Shown here piece by piece: positions 28,299-36,965 of a stretch of DNA of 64,000 nt. Numbering within the stretch: the stretch's first letter is position 1; each line of letters starts with the position of its first letter. The translations under genes were made by a program, and so were the position numbers. Under the pieces are notes generated by a model, which saw only the letters and a program-made list of their open reading frames with translations, had not been told where the DNA came from and searched no databases. The DNA comes from Flavobacterium palustre (lineage in GTDB: Bacteria; Bacteroidota; Bacteroidia; Flavobacteriales; Flavobacteriaceae): positions 62,001-126,000 of the forward strand of contig NZ_BMGA01000006.1 of the NCBI RefSeq assembly GCF_014639535.1, given 5' to 3'.

Positions 28299-29864
28299 TT
28301 ATTGAATTTTTCTAATGGGTTCTTTTACCAAAGAAAGGAAATTATTACCTTGAATTACTTCACTATTTTTAAATTCTAAAAATACATCAGCAGGCACTCT
28401 TTGAAAACAATTGTTTAATAAGACATTTTTAGAATCGGTTACTTTTATTATTGGCTGATTTTGCAAAGGTTTCTTAGATCGAATATCATTTAGAACTAAA
28501 CCATCACATTTTTTGAATTCTAGAGCCGAGCCTTTTTGAGTACTGATGTCAACATTATTAAAAGTCAAATTTGAAGTAATATCGGAACTAAAACCTTCTT
28601 TGGCTTCCAGATTAATATTGGTAAAAGACAACTCACTTATAGGCATTTCTTCAATCCCTTTTATTTCTCCGGCTTTATTTATACCAACACCTGAAACATC
28701 ACTTATATGAATATTTCTAAATATTGGAGTCCGCTCAGAAACAGCTTCCGGTTTAGAAACTCTATCATAAAACAAATCAAAGGTAAAAGCATTGCGACTA
28801 ATATTTCTCATTACAATATTAGAAACCCTGATATTTTCAACAATACCTCCCCTTCCTCTGGATGCTTTCATACGAATTCCGGCATCTGTACCATCAAAAA
28901 CACAATTAGAAATCGTTACATTTTTTACACCACCTGACATTTCACTCCCAATCACGACACCTCCATGTCCGGCGAGCATTACACAATTAGTTATCGTGAT
29001 ATTCTCGCAGGCCTTACCATAATTTCTACCATTTAAATCCCGTCCTGATTTTATAGTAATGCAATCATCTCCTACACTAATAAAACAATTTGAAATTCTA
29101 ACATTACTGCAGGACGAGGGATTAATCCCATCAGTATTAGGACCATGCGGATCTTTTGCAGGATTAAAAATCGTAACGCCATGTACCACAATATCATTAC
29201 ATCCTTCAGGATTTATGGTCCAAAAAGGAGAATTTTGAATACGTATTCCTTCAATTCTTATTTTATTACACTCTAAAAACTGGATAAATGGAGGACGGAA
29301 AAACTGCTTCTTAAATATTCCTTGGTAATAAGGTTCTACTTTTAAATCTTTATTGGCCTCTGTCCACATTTTTTGGAAATCATTTGGTTTTTCGATACCG
29401 TTTTTCAATTTAATTTCCTGAAAAATTCTCATTTCTTCCTTCCACCAATCAAAGCCATTACCATCAAGAGTACCTTCACCTTTTATAGTAATATTGTCCG
29501 CTTTATATGCATTAATCAAAGGGGCGAATGTATTCATAAACACCCCTTCGTATCGTACATTTTGAAATGGCAGATAATCCTTAAAATCAGAAGAAAACTT
29601 TAGCGTTGCCCCGGTTTCCAGATAAATAGTAATGTTGCTTTTTAAGGTAATTGGTCCCGTTAGATAGGTTCCTGAAGAAAAGTAGAGCGTTCCGCCTCCT
29701 TCATTTGCCGCCTGGAGAATCGTTTTATTGATTAAATCCGTACATTTTATTTTAGCTGTATTATCGGCACCTAATGCTCTGATATCATAACTTTTACTGT
29801 ATCCTGTAAAAGATAAGAACAGTATTAGCAAAGTACATATTTTTTGAATCGTGGTTTTTTTCAT
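28299..29864 (-). CDS. Polygalacturonase-type glycoside hydrolase family 28
   Basis: Right-handed parallel beta-helix hydrolase cutting alpha-1,4-galacturonan or removing galacturonate from rhamnogalacturonan. GH28 motifs are all present: NTDG with D245, GDD with D266-D267, GHG with H300, and RMK in place of the usual RIK. A longer reading frame begins at 29963 but overlaps the CE8 gene; the start at 29864 is chosen because it gives MKKTTIQKICTLLILFLSF, a proper signal peptide. At 521 residues it is full length. It lies 61 bp after CE8 and 9 bp before the esterase, forming one operon. Confidence 0.93.
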   Translation of the reverse strand: MKKTTIQKICTLLILFLSFTGYSKSYDIRALGADNTAKIKCTDLINKTILQAANEGGGTLYFSSGTYLTGPITLKSNITIYLETGATLKFSSDFKDYLPFQNVRYEGVFMNTFAPLINAYKADNITIKGEGTLDGNGFDWWKEEMRIFQEIKLKNGIEKPNDFQKMWTEANKDLKVEPYYQGIFKKQFFRPPFIQFLECNKIRIEGIRIQNSPFWTINPEGCNDIVVHGVTIFNPAKDPHGPNTDGINPSSCSNVRISNCFISVGDDCITIKSGRDLNGRNYGKACENITITNCVMLAGHGGVVIGSEMSGGVKNVTISNCVFDGTDAGIRMKASRGRGGIVENIRVSNIVMRNISRNAFTFDLFYDRVSKPEAVSERTPIFRNIHISDVSGVGINKAGEIKGIEEMPISELSFTNINLEAKEGFSSDITSNLTFNNVDISTQKGSALEFKKCDGLVLNDIRSKKPLQNQPIIKVTDSKNVLLNNCFQRVPADVFLEFKNSEVIQGNNFLSLVKEPIRKIQ

Positions 29865-29925
29865 TATTGTATTTTTTGGTATGGTTTTATTTTTGGAGAA
29901 TTGTAAAAATTGGTGTTTTTGAAAA

Positions 29926-30897
29926 TTAAAGTTCAATTGAATCGAATGACCATTTGCTTTCAACTTTAAAAATTTTGTCTATTACATATTCTTTCAGCTG
30001 ACTTTTAGTTAAACTATGAGCCCATTTTACCCGTTTTGAAACATCGGCACCTGGTCCCGTATTTCCAAACTCAGCAAAAAAAGTAGTCTTCTCTTTTTCG
30101 GGTTTATCCCAATTGTGCCAGCCTTCGGGAACGATATGTTTTCCCATAAAACATCTTATAAAAACTACATTGGCATATTCTCTCCACGGTCTTCCCAGAA
30201 AAACCTTCTTAACATCTGGTTCTGCCGTTAGCACGCAATCAAAAAAGACAAATCCAAATTGACTTTCTTTAGGAGTATTGGCTGCCGTTATATACGAATC
30301 GGTAGTACTATGGATTTCACATTTATCAAAAACAGCAGTAGCCGATCCAAAAATATAATCGGTAGTCCCTGAAATAAAACATTCATTAAAATACTGACGG
30401 CTATTATTACCCGCAGCATATAAGGTATCCTGATTGCCTAACAGCCTGCATTTGGATGCCACAAAATAATCTCCTTCAACATGCAGCGCTACAGCCTGAC
30501 CTACTCTGCCTGCTGAATTCTCAACTGTCAAATTTTCAATTTTGATATGATCCCCTAAAATCTTTAGTGTATAACTGGTAAAAGTGCCTATAAAATTCTG
30601 CCCTGCATGATTATCATAAGTTAGAATCGTTTTTTCTTTACTCTCTCCTATCAGACTGATATTAGCATGAAAGGAATCAATTAAAACTTTCTCTTTATAA
30701 ACTCCATTTTTAATAAATATCTTTTTTTCAGTAGAAGAAAAAGCACCACAAGCCGTAACGGCTTCCTGAATCGATTTATAATCTCCCGTACCGTCTAAGG
30801 CAACGATAAACGTATTTTTATCTTTATTTGCAAAAACTGAATTTATAGGAATCAACATCATTCCGATAAGCAAACAAAAAAAACAGGCACTTCTCAT
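29926..30897 (-). CDS. Pectin methylesterase (carbohydrate esterase family 8), copy 2
   Basis: Secreted beta-helix pectinesterase. A signal peptide ends near VFANK (about residue 24). The motifs GQAVAL, QDTLYA with D157, TTDYIFG with D180 and LGRPWREY with R236 give the complete catalytic set. It is clearly homologous to the copy at 10681-11679 but divergent throughout, so they are not recent duplicates. It leads the operon CE8-GH28-esterase, which makes functional sense: demethylation first, then polygalacturonase. A -7-like box lies about 70 bp upstream. Confidence 0.94.
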   Translation of the reverse strand: MRSACFFCLLIGMMLIPINSVFANKDKNTFIVALDGTGDYKSIQEAVTACGAFSSTEKKIFIKNGVYKEKVLIDSFHANISLIGESKEKTILTYDNHAGQNFIGTFTSYTLKILGDHIKIENLTVENSAGRVGQAVALHVEGDYFVASKCRLLGNQDTLYAAGNNSRQYFNECFISGTTDYIFGSATAVFDKCEIHSTTDSYITAANTPKESQFGFVFFDCVLTAEPDVKKVFLGRPWREYANVVFIRCFMGKHIVPEGWHNWDKPEKEKTTFFAEFGNTGPGADVSKRVKWAHSLTKSQLKEYVIDKIFKVESKWSFDSIEL

Positions 30898-31426
30898 ATT
30901 TTACTTTTACATTAAAAAAAGAAAGAATAATAAAATTTAATTCATTATCCTTCCTTTTATTACAAACCAAAACTAATTTTATAAAAACTATAATTACCAG
31001 TTATAATTTTTTTAAGTGTAATTTAATTACTAACCACAGCAAACTTAATTATTTTGTAATGCTAACAAGGAGGCTTTTTAACAATTATAACAGGGGTAAA
31101 TTACAATTTCAAAGTAACAATTACCTAAAAATTAAATATCGTCTGATACATTAACAAAAAATAAGAAATATTTAGAATCTGTTTTTTGAATCCCAAACTT
31201 AAATAGTACAATTTCTATGTAAACACTCCCTTAGATTTTACCTAGATTAGTCCACTTTTTACTGAAGATTTACATTGAGGGGTAAAAGCGAGACCTTAAA
31301 ATATGTAAAAAATATATAATTCTTTTGTGTTAACACATTAACGAAAAATACAATTCCCTTTTCTCTAAAACTATTCTTTAGATATCATATATAATAACTT
31401 TTAACAGATTTTATACAAAAATTTAA

Positions 31427-31846
31427 GGTGTTCAACAGTCGAACACTCCAAGGCATTTTTAACGGACCAATTTGCATTGCAAAAAACTATATATTTAAAA
31501 TTAAATATAAAAAACTCCTAATTATTATTTAAAAAATGAGATACAAAAACAACATAAAGAATTTCAAAATCCTCAATAAGCATAAGGTTTCACAAACTAT
31601 TTCTCTAAGTTATCCAAGAACATTAATATCGGTATAAGGTGTTCGATTGTAATCCCCTCGACTCCACAAAATCCAAAAATCAATGATTTTTGGATTTTTT
31701 TTATGTAAAAAATTTAGTAAAATCAGGACTTAACGAGGTGTTCAACAAATAAGAGTTAATTTTATAAAATAACATGAAACACTCACAAAAAAGCCACTTA
31801 AATACCTAAAACCAATAATAAGTGAGCGGGAGTGTCGAACACTTTT
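31427..31846. repeat. Five dispersed copies of a GTGTTC(G/A)A core
   Basis: Forward copies start near 31427 (GGTGTTCAACA), 31638 (GGTGTTCGATT) and 31737 (GGTGTTCAACA). Inverted copies GTCGAACACT lie at 31439-31448 and 31834-31843. The first forward and first inverted copies form a 23-bp imperfect palindrome. Spacing is irregular, so it is not a CRISPR array. Confidence 0.45.
31669..31697 (+). terminator. Plus-strand terminator with no upstream gene
   Basis: Stem AAATCCAAAAAT/ATTTTTGGATTT with a 5-nt loop, followed on the plus strand by eight T (to 31702). It is directly preceded by CCCCTCGACTCCAC, which looks like a tRNA or tmRNA acceptor end. No plus-strand gene precedes it, so it suggests a small RNA or a relic of one. 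Confidence 0.6.
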
Positions 31847-32110
31847 ACTAACTATTTTCGATAGATTTTTTTTTATCTAATACAAAACAAGCAATGAAAA
31901 CTTTATCCTAATTCTTTTAGAGGAAAAAAATAATAAATAGATACAAATACTTTCCTAGTCAAAACTAAAAAATAAACCAAATCAAAATTCTAAAAAAAAT
32001 TACAATTGATTGATTTCGATAATTTAGTACTGTTTTAATAATCTCTAGAAACTAATGTAGAGACCTACCAGATAAGAGATTATATGGAATGTTATTTATT
32101 TCTTTAATGA

Positions 32111-33088
32111 TCAAAACATTTTCAAAACCCAAGTCACACAGGAATCTATCCAATCAACATCACTTGTTGGATTATCTGTACCATAACCATGACCTCCACT
32201 TACATAAAAGAAAGATTCAACTGGCACTTTGTTTTTTTGCAAAGCAGCTATAAATAAAATTGAATTTTCCACTTTAACCGAATTATCATCCACAGAATGA
32301 GTAATAAATGTAGGAGGTGTATTGGGACTTACTTGAAGTTCATTAGAAAATTCTTTAATCTTTTCAAGATCTATTGGTAAATTCACTAATTTTTGCACTG
32401 AAGTTTTCCTGTCCATAACAATTAAATTTAATTCTTTTGGTGCCAATCCCTCTCCTATCAAACTATACCTTGAAACAACATGAGTTAGACTATCAGCCAT
32501 ACTGATAACAGGATAATTTAATATCATAAAGTCGGGACGTAAACTTGTCTTTAAAGGATTATCGATATATTCTTTATGAAAATGAGTTCCAGCAGTAGAA
32601 GCCAAATGACCTCCTGCAGAACTTCCCGCAATACCAATTTTATTGGGATTGATTCCCCATTTTTTAGCATTTTCCCTAATTAGTTGAATGGCGCGCTGGG
32701 CATCTTGTAAAGGAACAATTTGTTTATTATTTACATATTCCGCTTTAGGTAATCTATACTTTAAAACAAAACCAGCAATTCCTTTTTCATTTAATTTTTT
32801 AGCTATATCATATCCTTCATTATCTATCGATAAACCTACATAAGCTCCACCTGGACAAATTACAACAGCGATTCCTGTAGATAGACTTTTCTCAGGTAAA
32901 AAAACGGTTAAATCTGGAGTATGAACAGTTGTAATAAATTGAAAATCTTCTGTTTCATTCAAAAAAATGTCAGTGGCATTTATGTCTTTAGAATTAGGTG
33001 CTTTTTTATCATAAAGTGGAATCACTTTTTGTACATTACTAATTTTAAAACTCGATAATTGATCTATAATTAAGGATTGCTTTTTCAT
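32111..33088 (-). CDS. Alpha/beta-hydrolase esterase lacking an evident signal peptide
   Basis: Serine esterase of the acetyl-esterase/BD-FAE group. The oxyanion motif is CPGGAYVGL, nucleophile elbow GSSAGG with S157, acid in SVDDNSV and histidine in GGHGYG. It is only moderately similar to the esterase at 27366-28289. It has a segment of about 20 extra residues before the FSNELQVSPN motif (around VMDRKTSVQKLVNLP). The N-terminus MKKQSLIIDQLSSF is not hydrophobic and no upstream in-frame start is obvious, so it may act in the cytoplasm or have lost its signal sequence. It is last in the GH88 gene row, after a lipoprotein remnant. Confidence 0.85.
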   Translation of the reverse strand: MKKQSLIIDQLSSFKISNVQKVIPLYDKKAPNSKDINATDIFLNETEDFQFITTVHTPDLTVFLPEKSLSTGIAVVICPGGAYVGLSIDNEGYDIAKKLNEKGIAGFVLKYRLPKAEYVNNKQIVPLQDAQRAIQLIRENAKKWGINPNKIGIAGSSAGGHLASTAGTHFHKEYIDNPLKTSLRPDFMILNYPVISMADSLTHVVSRYSLIGEGLAPKELNLIVMDRKTSVQKLVNLPIDLEKIKEFSNELQVSPNTPPTFITHSVDDNSVKVENSILFIAALQKNKVPVESFFYVSGGHGYGTDNPTSDVDWIDSCVTWVLKMF

Positions 33089-33219
33089 TTTTTTTAATTA
33101 TTTAAAGATTAAAAAATACACTAAAGTAACAAAGGTCCTTTTGGCATATCACAAATATGATTTTAATAGTTAACCTCCACCTAAACCGGATACATTAGCA
33201 CATTTTCCTCAGTTAAATC

Positions 33220-33336
33220 CTAATACTTCCTCATTCTAAACATCAAAGAAGAATTTTGATCTGTACTAAAAGAAATAGTTATGTGACTAACTTTTTCTTC
33301 ATCTTTACTACAAGCTATAAAAAAACCAAAAAATAA
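33220..33336 (-). pseudogene. Remnant of a small lipoprotein gene
   Basis: On the minus strand 33336-33220 reads LFFGFFIACSKDEE, then KVSHITISFSTDQN and a stop. This is a lipoprotein signal end with lipobox IAC and the acidic follow-up typical of Bacteroidota surface lipoproteins. There is no start codon; a shift in the T7 run would restore the NYFLVF hydrophobic start from the next frame. After the stop the same frame continues as DLTEENVLMYPV and then breaks again. The 349-bp gap 33089-33437 therefore seems to be a rotting lipoprotein gene. Its original function is unknown. Confidence 0.4.
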
Positions 33337-33437
33337 TTAGTAGTTAAGTTTTCTTGTAAAATATAAGTAGATTAAGGGCTTTGATATTTTTTAATGTTTA
33401 GAAAATCATTTTTAAAAAATTGGAAAATTAATTGATG

Positions 33438-34568
33438 TTATTTTACTTTTACTACTAAAGGATTTTTTACTTCCTTATAAAAACGATTTAAATATTCAAG
33501 CCATTGCTCTGAATTAGTGATTTTACTGGCTCTATCCCAAGCAGCTCCTGTATAATATACAATTGGCTCATCATTTTTTACTTCGGCTACAGCTAATAAT
33601 TGATCTTTATTTACCAGCATATTCTTAATAGTAGTGGTCAAAATGACACCAACACCAGTTGTACCATATTCTTTAACAGTAGGCTCCCAATACCCCATAA
33701 TACCTTTTTGTTCATTTAAAGAAATAACACCTTCTTCTGGTCTTTTGATAATTCCTACCACTACTGGCATTGGTTTTGAATCTTCAAAGGTATAGACATT
33801 CTCTACGCGATTCAATTGTGAACCAGCTTCTAAAGAAATTATTTTTGTAGCGTTAACTTTAATTCCTCCTGCATTCCAAGTGTCATAAATTAATTGGAAA
33901 CTAGAACGTAAAGGACCATTATCTAATACTTTCCAACCATGATAATTAGCAGAATAACGAATCGTATCCTTAACATAAGGAGCCATATTTCCTGCACCTA
34001 ACGAATGTCCAACATGATAATAGTCCATTCCGTTGCCATTGTCTTTATGGTAATTCCCTAATTTATAACGTTCATTAATCACCATTTTAGTGGATCTTTT
34101 TACCCAAACATCAAAACCATAGGCATCTTCATTGGTGTTTTCGATGGCTTTGCCATAGGTACGAAAAGCAATTTTATCATTTTCCCAGGCAAAATCGTCT
34201 TTACGTTCTGGTACAAAACGAGCATATGTTTTAATTTCAATAGGGTTTGGTTTCCCTTTTTTTATAGAAAGACGAACTGTACTTTTAGCTTTCACGCTTA
34301 GCTGTAACAATAAATTTTGAATTTCCGGCAGTCCTTTATGTTCTAACTGATAAGGGATTTGCTTGTTAGTCGATGAATTGATTACAATAAAATTGGTAGT
34401 ATCTATTTGGGGATAATATGATAAAATAGTCTCCCATTTGATAGCCACAATAGCCTCATTTCTTGCAATATCCGAATTATTTTGAATTTCAATAATCCCT
34501 TTTTCCTGAGACAAAAGTAGTAATGGTAAAAAAAGAAAAAACAAATAAATGTGTTTAATGTATTTCAT
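33438..34568 (-). CDS. DUF4861 family secreted protein
   Basis: Beta-rich secreted protein of the DUF4861 family, found in many Bacteroidota PULs for uronic-acid polysaccharides; I know of no settled biochemical role. A signal peptide ends near LLSQE (about residue 22). The features seen are a conserved block rich in aromatic and His residues (NGMDYYHVGHSLGAGN, YHGWKVLDNGPLRSSF) and the C-terminal YTGAAWDRASKITNSEQWLEYL, which looks like a carbohydrate-active fold of the galactose-mutarotase type. It lies 88 bp after the dehydrogenase gene, with a 17-bp perfect hairpin between. The position suggests processing of the lyase products. Confidence 0.75.
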   Translation of the reverse strand: MKYIKHIYLFFLFLPLLLLSQEKGIIEIQNNSDIARNEAIVAIKWETILSYYPQIDTTNFIVINSSTNKQIPYQLEHKGLPEIQNLLLQLSVKAKSTVRLSIKKGKPNPIEIKTYARFVPERKDDFAWENDKIAFRTYGKAIENTNEDAYGFDVWVKRSTKMVINERYKLGNYHKDNGNGMDYYHVGHSLGAGNMAPYVKDTIRYSANYHGWKVLDNGPLRSSFQLIYDTWNAGGIKVNATKIISLEAGSQLNRVENVYTFEDSKPMPVVVGIIKRPEEGVISLNEQKGIMGYWEPTVKEYGTTGVGVILTTTIKNMLVNKDQLLAVAEVKNDEPIVYYTGAAWDRASKITNSEQWLEYLNRFYKEVKNPLVVKVK

Positions 34569-34599
34569 AATAGCTGAGCTGTATAATTCTGAGATATTG

Positions 34600-34639
34600 T
34601 TTCTACTGATACTGTTTCAAATAACAGTATCAGTAGAAA
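34600..34639 (-). promoter_or_regulatory. Perfect 17-bp intercistronic hairpin without a T-run
   Basis: TTTCTACTGATACTGTT (34600-34616) is matched exactly by its inverse at 34623-34639 with a 6-nt loop. It lies between the dehydrogenase and DUF4861 genes. With no U-tract it is more likely a message-stability element, processing site or operator than a terminator. Confidence 0.6.
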
Positions 34640-34656
34640 ATTGTTTAAAATATTTA

Positions 34657-35445
34657 TTATTCATTAGAAGGTTTTCCAATGGTAGCAAGAATTCCTCCAT
34701 CTACATAAAGGATGTGCCCGTTTACAAAATCACTGGCTTTTGAAGACAAAAATATTGCAGCTCCCTGTAAATCTTCAGGGTCTCCCCAGCGATTTGCTGG
34801 TGTTCTGCTAATAATAAACTCATTAAACGGATGTCCATCTACTCTAATAGGTGCAGTTTGACTTGTTGCAAAATAACCTGGACCAATTCCGTTAGTTTGA
34901 ATATTGAATTTTGCCCATTCGGTAGCCATGTTTTTAGTTAGCATTTTTAAACCTCCTTTTGCAGCAGCATAAGCACTTACTGAATCTCTGCCTAATTCAC
35001 TCATCATAGAACAGATGTTGATGATTTTTCCACCACCACGCTCGATCATTCCTTTGGCAACATTTTTTGAAACGATAAAAGGACTTATCAAATCCACATT
35101 AATTACTGCAGCGAAATCTTTAACCTCCATTTCGATAATAGGAGTTCTTTTGATGATTCCGGCATTATTAATTAATATATCAATTGGGGCTACCTCCGAT
35201 TCAATCTTGTTTATACTTGCAATTACAGCTGCCTCATCAGTTACATCAAATACATATCCGTAAGCTTCAATTCCTACCGATTTATATTCTGCAATAGCGC
35301 TATCTAATGCTTCTTGTGAAAGATCATTTACTACAATTTTAGCGCCTGCATATCCCAGTCCCTTGGCCATAGCCATTCCTAAACCATGAACTCCTCCTGT
35401 AATTAATGCTGTTTTTCCTGTTAAATCAAATAAGTTAATTGACAT
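34657..35445 (-). CDS. Short-chain dehydrogenase, KduD / gluconate 5-dehydrogenase-like
   Basis: Cytoplasmic NAD(P)-dependent oxidoreductase, probably acting on the keto-deoxy-uronate formed from unsaturated uronic acid. The start at 35445 gives MSINLFDLTGK; the longer frame to 35514 overlaps the sulfatase and adds no conserved sequence. Motifs: TGGVHGLG cofactor loop, NNAG, the serine region NICSMMSELG and YAAAK with the catalytic Tyr and Lys. KduD converts 2,5-diketo-3-deoxygluconate to KDG; KduI and the KDG kinase/aldolase are not in this window. A gluconate 5-dehydrogenase role cannot be separated by eye. It lies 26 bp after the sulfatase. Confidence 0.85.
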   Translation of the reverse strand: MSINLFDLTGKTALITGGVHGLGMAMAKGLGYAGAKIVVNDLSQEALDSAIAEYKSVGIEAYGYVFDVTDEAAVIASINKIESEVAPIDILINNAGIIKRTPIIEMEVKDFAAVINVDLISPFIVSKNVAKGMIERGGGKIINICSMMSELGRDSVSAYAAAKGGLKMLTKNMATEWAKFNIQTNGIGPGYFATSQTAPIRVDGHPFNEFIISRTPANRWGDPEDLQGAAIFLSSKASDFVNGHILYVDGGILATIGKPSNE

Positions 35446-35471
35446 TATTTTTAAATTTATAGTTAGAATTT

Positions 35472-36953
35472 TTATTGATTGATAACAAAACCATCTTTTG
35501 TTTTTAGCAGCCATTGTTTTAAAACTGGCTGTAATTTTTTCACTATAGGTAAATCCGGTTTGTAAATATTTGTCAATTCAAAAGGATCTGCTTTTAAATC
35601 GTATAATACATATTCGCCTTTCCCTTTTTTCTTTACAAAAGAAAGTTTATAATCTTTAGTTCGGACTCCCCTAAAACCAGTATTCATATCAACATTATCA
35701 CTAATAATAGCTCCTAAAATGTATTGTTCCGTTGGTTTTTTTCCTTTACTATTTAGATAATATTGTGCATAACTTTTACCGTCTATATTCTTTGGAATTT
35801 TACTTTTTAAGCCCATTAAATCTAAAAGTGTTGGATAAATATCTGGCAAACTTCCTAAAAACTCTCTATCTATTCTAGGAACAATATGATTTTTCCATCG
35901 AACTATAAATGGTATCCTTAATGATTCCTCAAAGATGTTGTTTTTTGAAATTTCTGAATGTTTCCCTAAACAATTACCATGGTCAGCCATAATCATTACT
36001 ATAGTATTGTCGTCTAATTTCAAATCTTTAAGACCATTCAAAATACGTCCAATTTGTTCGTCAACTCCTGTAATATTTGCATAATAATAACGAATATCTT
36101 TTCGATAAGTATCCCCCATAACAGTCCCCGCTGGAGGAATATTTGGATCTTTTACTAAATCTTCCAAGGGAATATCTTTATAAAGCTGATAATATTTTTC
36201 AGGAACTCTTTGGTATTCTGAATGCGGTGGATTCATAGATACTACTAAAGAAAATGGAGCATCACTGTTACGAATTTTACCCTCTTCATTTTTCAAATAT
36301 GCCAATGCTTTATCCGCTTCGTGAATTGGTCCCCATTGATTTACATATTTAAAATTTTCTCTTTTATCATTGGTATCCCAATACATTGGTTTATCATGTT
36401 CGTCATAAGTTCCATATGCATACCAATAATCAAAACCATGCCTTTTTTCTGGTGAAGTCCATTCATTCCAAGCAACTGCACCTATATTGTTAGAGGTAGG
36501 TATGTAAGGTTTATATGGTGAATCTAAATGCCATTTGCCAATATAACCGTTAAAATATCCATTTTCCTTTAATACATCCGACCAACAAATTGCATCTTCT
36601 TGCAATTCGATTCCAAAAGGAGCTGATGCAGAATTTACATTACTGTAAACCTTATTCTTAATAGGGTATTGCCCCGTCATCAACATAGCTCTAGCTGGCG
36701 AACAAACGGGATAATTACTTACCATTTGTTCTAAAACCAAACTTTCCTTAACATATTGATCTAAATAAGGAGTCATAACTGGTTCTTTCCCCTCAAATCC
36801 TACAGCTTGAGCCCGCCATTGGTCAGCAATAATAATAAGTAAGTTTGGGGACTTTTTAGATTTTGTATTGTTTTGAGCATTACATAAAATCCCTATTGAT
36901 AGGGAAAATAAAAGAAAAAAATTAGTATAAATACTGTATTTTATATGTTTCAT
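35472..36953 (-). CDS. Sulfatase, family S1 (formylglycine type)
   Basis: Periplasmic sulfatase hydrolysing sulfate esters of the imported oligosaccharides. A signal peptide ends near LCNAQ (about residue 27). The metal-binding start is IIIADQWRA. The formylglycine motif is C84-S-P-A-R88; the Cys form requires the maturase to act. Further blocks are IGKWHL and the C-terminal-side ADHGNCLGKHS. At 493 residues it is typical for carbohydrate S1 enzymes. It lies 12 bp after the DUF4955 gene and 26 bp before the dehydrogenase. It is the only sulfatase in the window, so the substrate carries at least one sulfate type; the position on the sugar cannot be read from sequence. Confidence 0.93.
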   Translation of the reverse strand: MKHIKYSIYTNFFLLFSLSIGILCNAQNNTKSKKSPNLLIIIADQWRAQAVGFEGKEPVMTPYLDQYVKESLVLEQMVSNYPVCSPARAMLMTGQYPIKNKVYSNVNSASAPFGIELQEDAICWSDVLKENGYFNGYIGKWHLDSPYKPYIPTSNNIGAVAWNEWTSPEKRHGFDYWYAYGTYDEHDKPMYWDTNDKRENFKYVNQWGPIHEADKALAYLKNEEGKIRNSDAPFSLVVSMNPPHSEYQRVPEKYYQLYKDIPLEDLVKDPNIPPAGTVMGDTYRKDIRYYYANITGVDEQIGRILNGLKDLKLDDNTIVMIMADHGNCLGKHSEISKNNIFEESLRIPFIVRWKNHIVPRIDREFLGSLPDIYPTLLDLMGLKSKIPKNIDGKSYAQYYLNSKGKKPTEQYILGAIISDNVDMNTGFRGVRTKDYKLSFVKKKGKGEYVLYDLKADPFELTNIYKPDLPIVKKLQPVLKQWLLKTKDGFVINQ

Positions 36954-36965
36954 AATATTCTATTT

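Larger units (their letters stand above)
30898..32110. other. 1.2 kb AT-rich gap between the pectin locus and the PL8 locus
   Basis: I see no gene here. Contents: a TAGTTTTG box on the minus strand (30968-30975) fitting the CE8 promoter; a 33-codon plus-strand open frame (31536-31637) that I do not recognise; scattered GTGTTCRA-type repeats (31427-31846); a plus-strand terminator (31669-31702); and a weak inverted repeat TAATCTCT/AGAGATTA (32039-32082) that may end the esterase message. Confidence 0.6.

Noticed and set aside
29865..29963. Long N-terminal extension of the GH28 gene overlapping CE8
   Set aside because: It would overlap the CE8 coding end by 38 bp and put 33 non-hydrophobic residues before a clear signal peptide; the start at 29864 is better.
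10681..30897. The two CE8 genes as a recent duplication
   Set aside because: They share catalytic motifs but differ throughout, including the leader and loop lengths, so they are old paralogues.
31427..31449. GTTC-N7-GAAC as a LexA-type SOS box
   Set aside because: Known LexA boxes have GAAC...GTTC or direct GTTC repeats; this orientation and the lack of an SOS gene nearby do not fit.
31427..31846. Repeats as a CRISPR array
   Set aside because: The units are under 12 bp, irregularly spaced and in both orientations, with no cas gene near.
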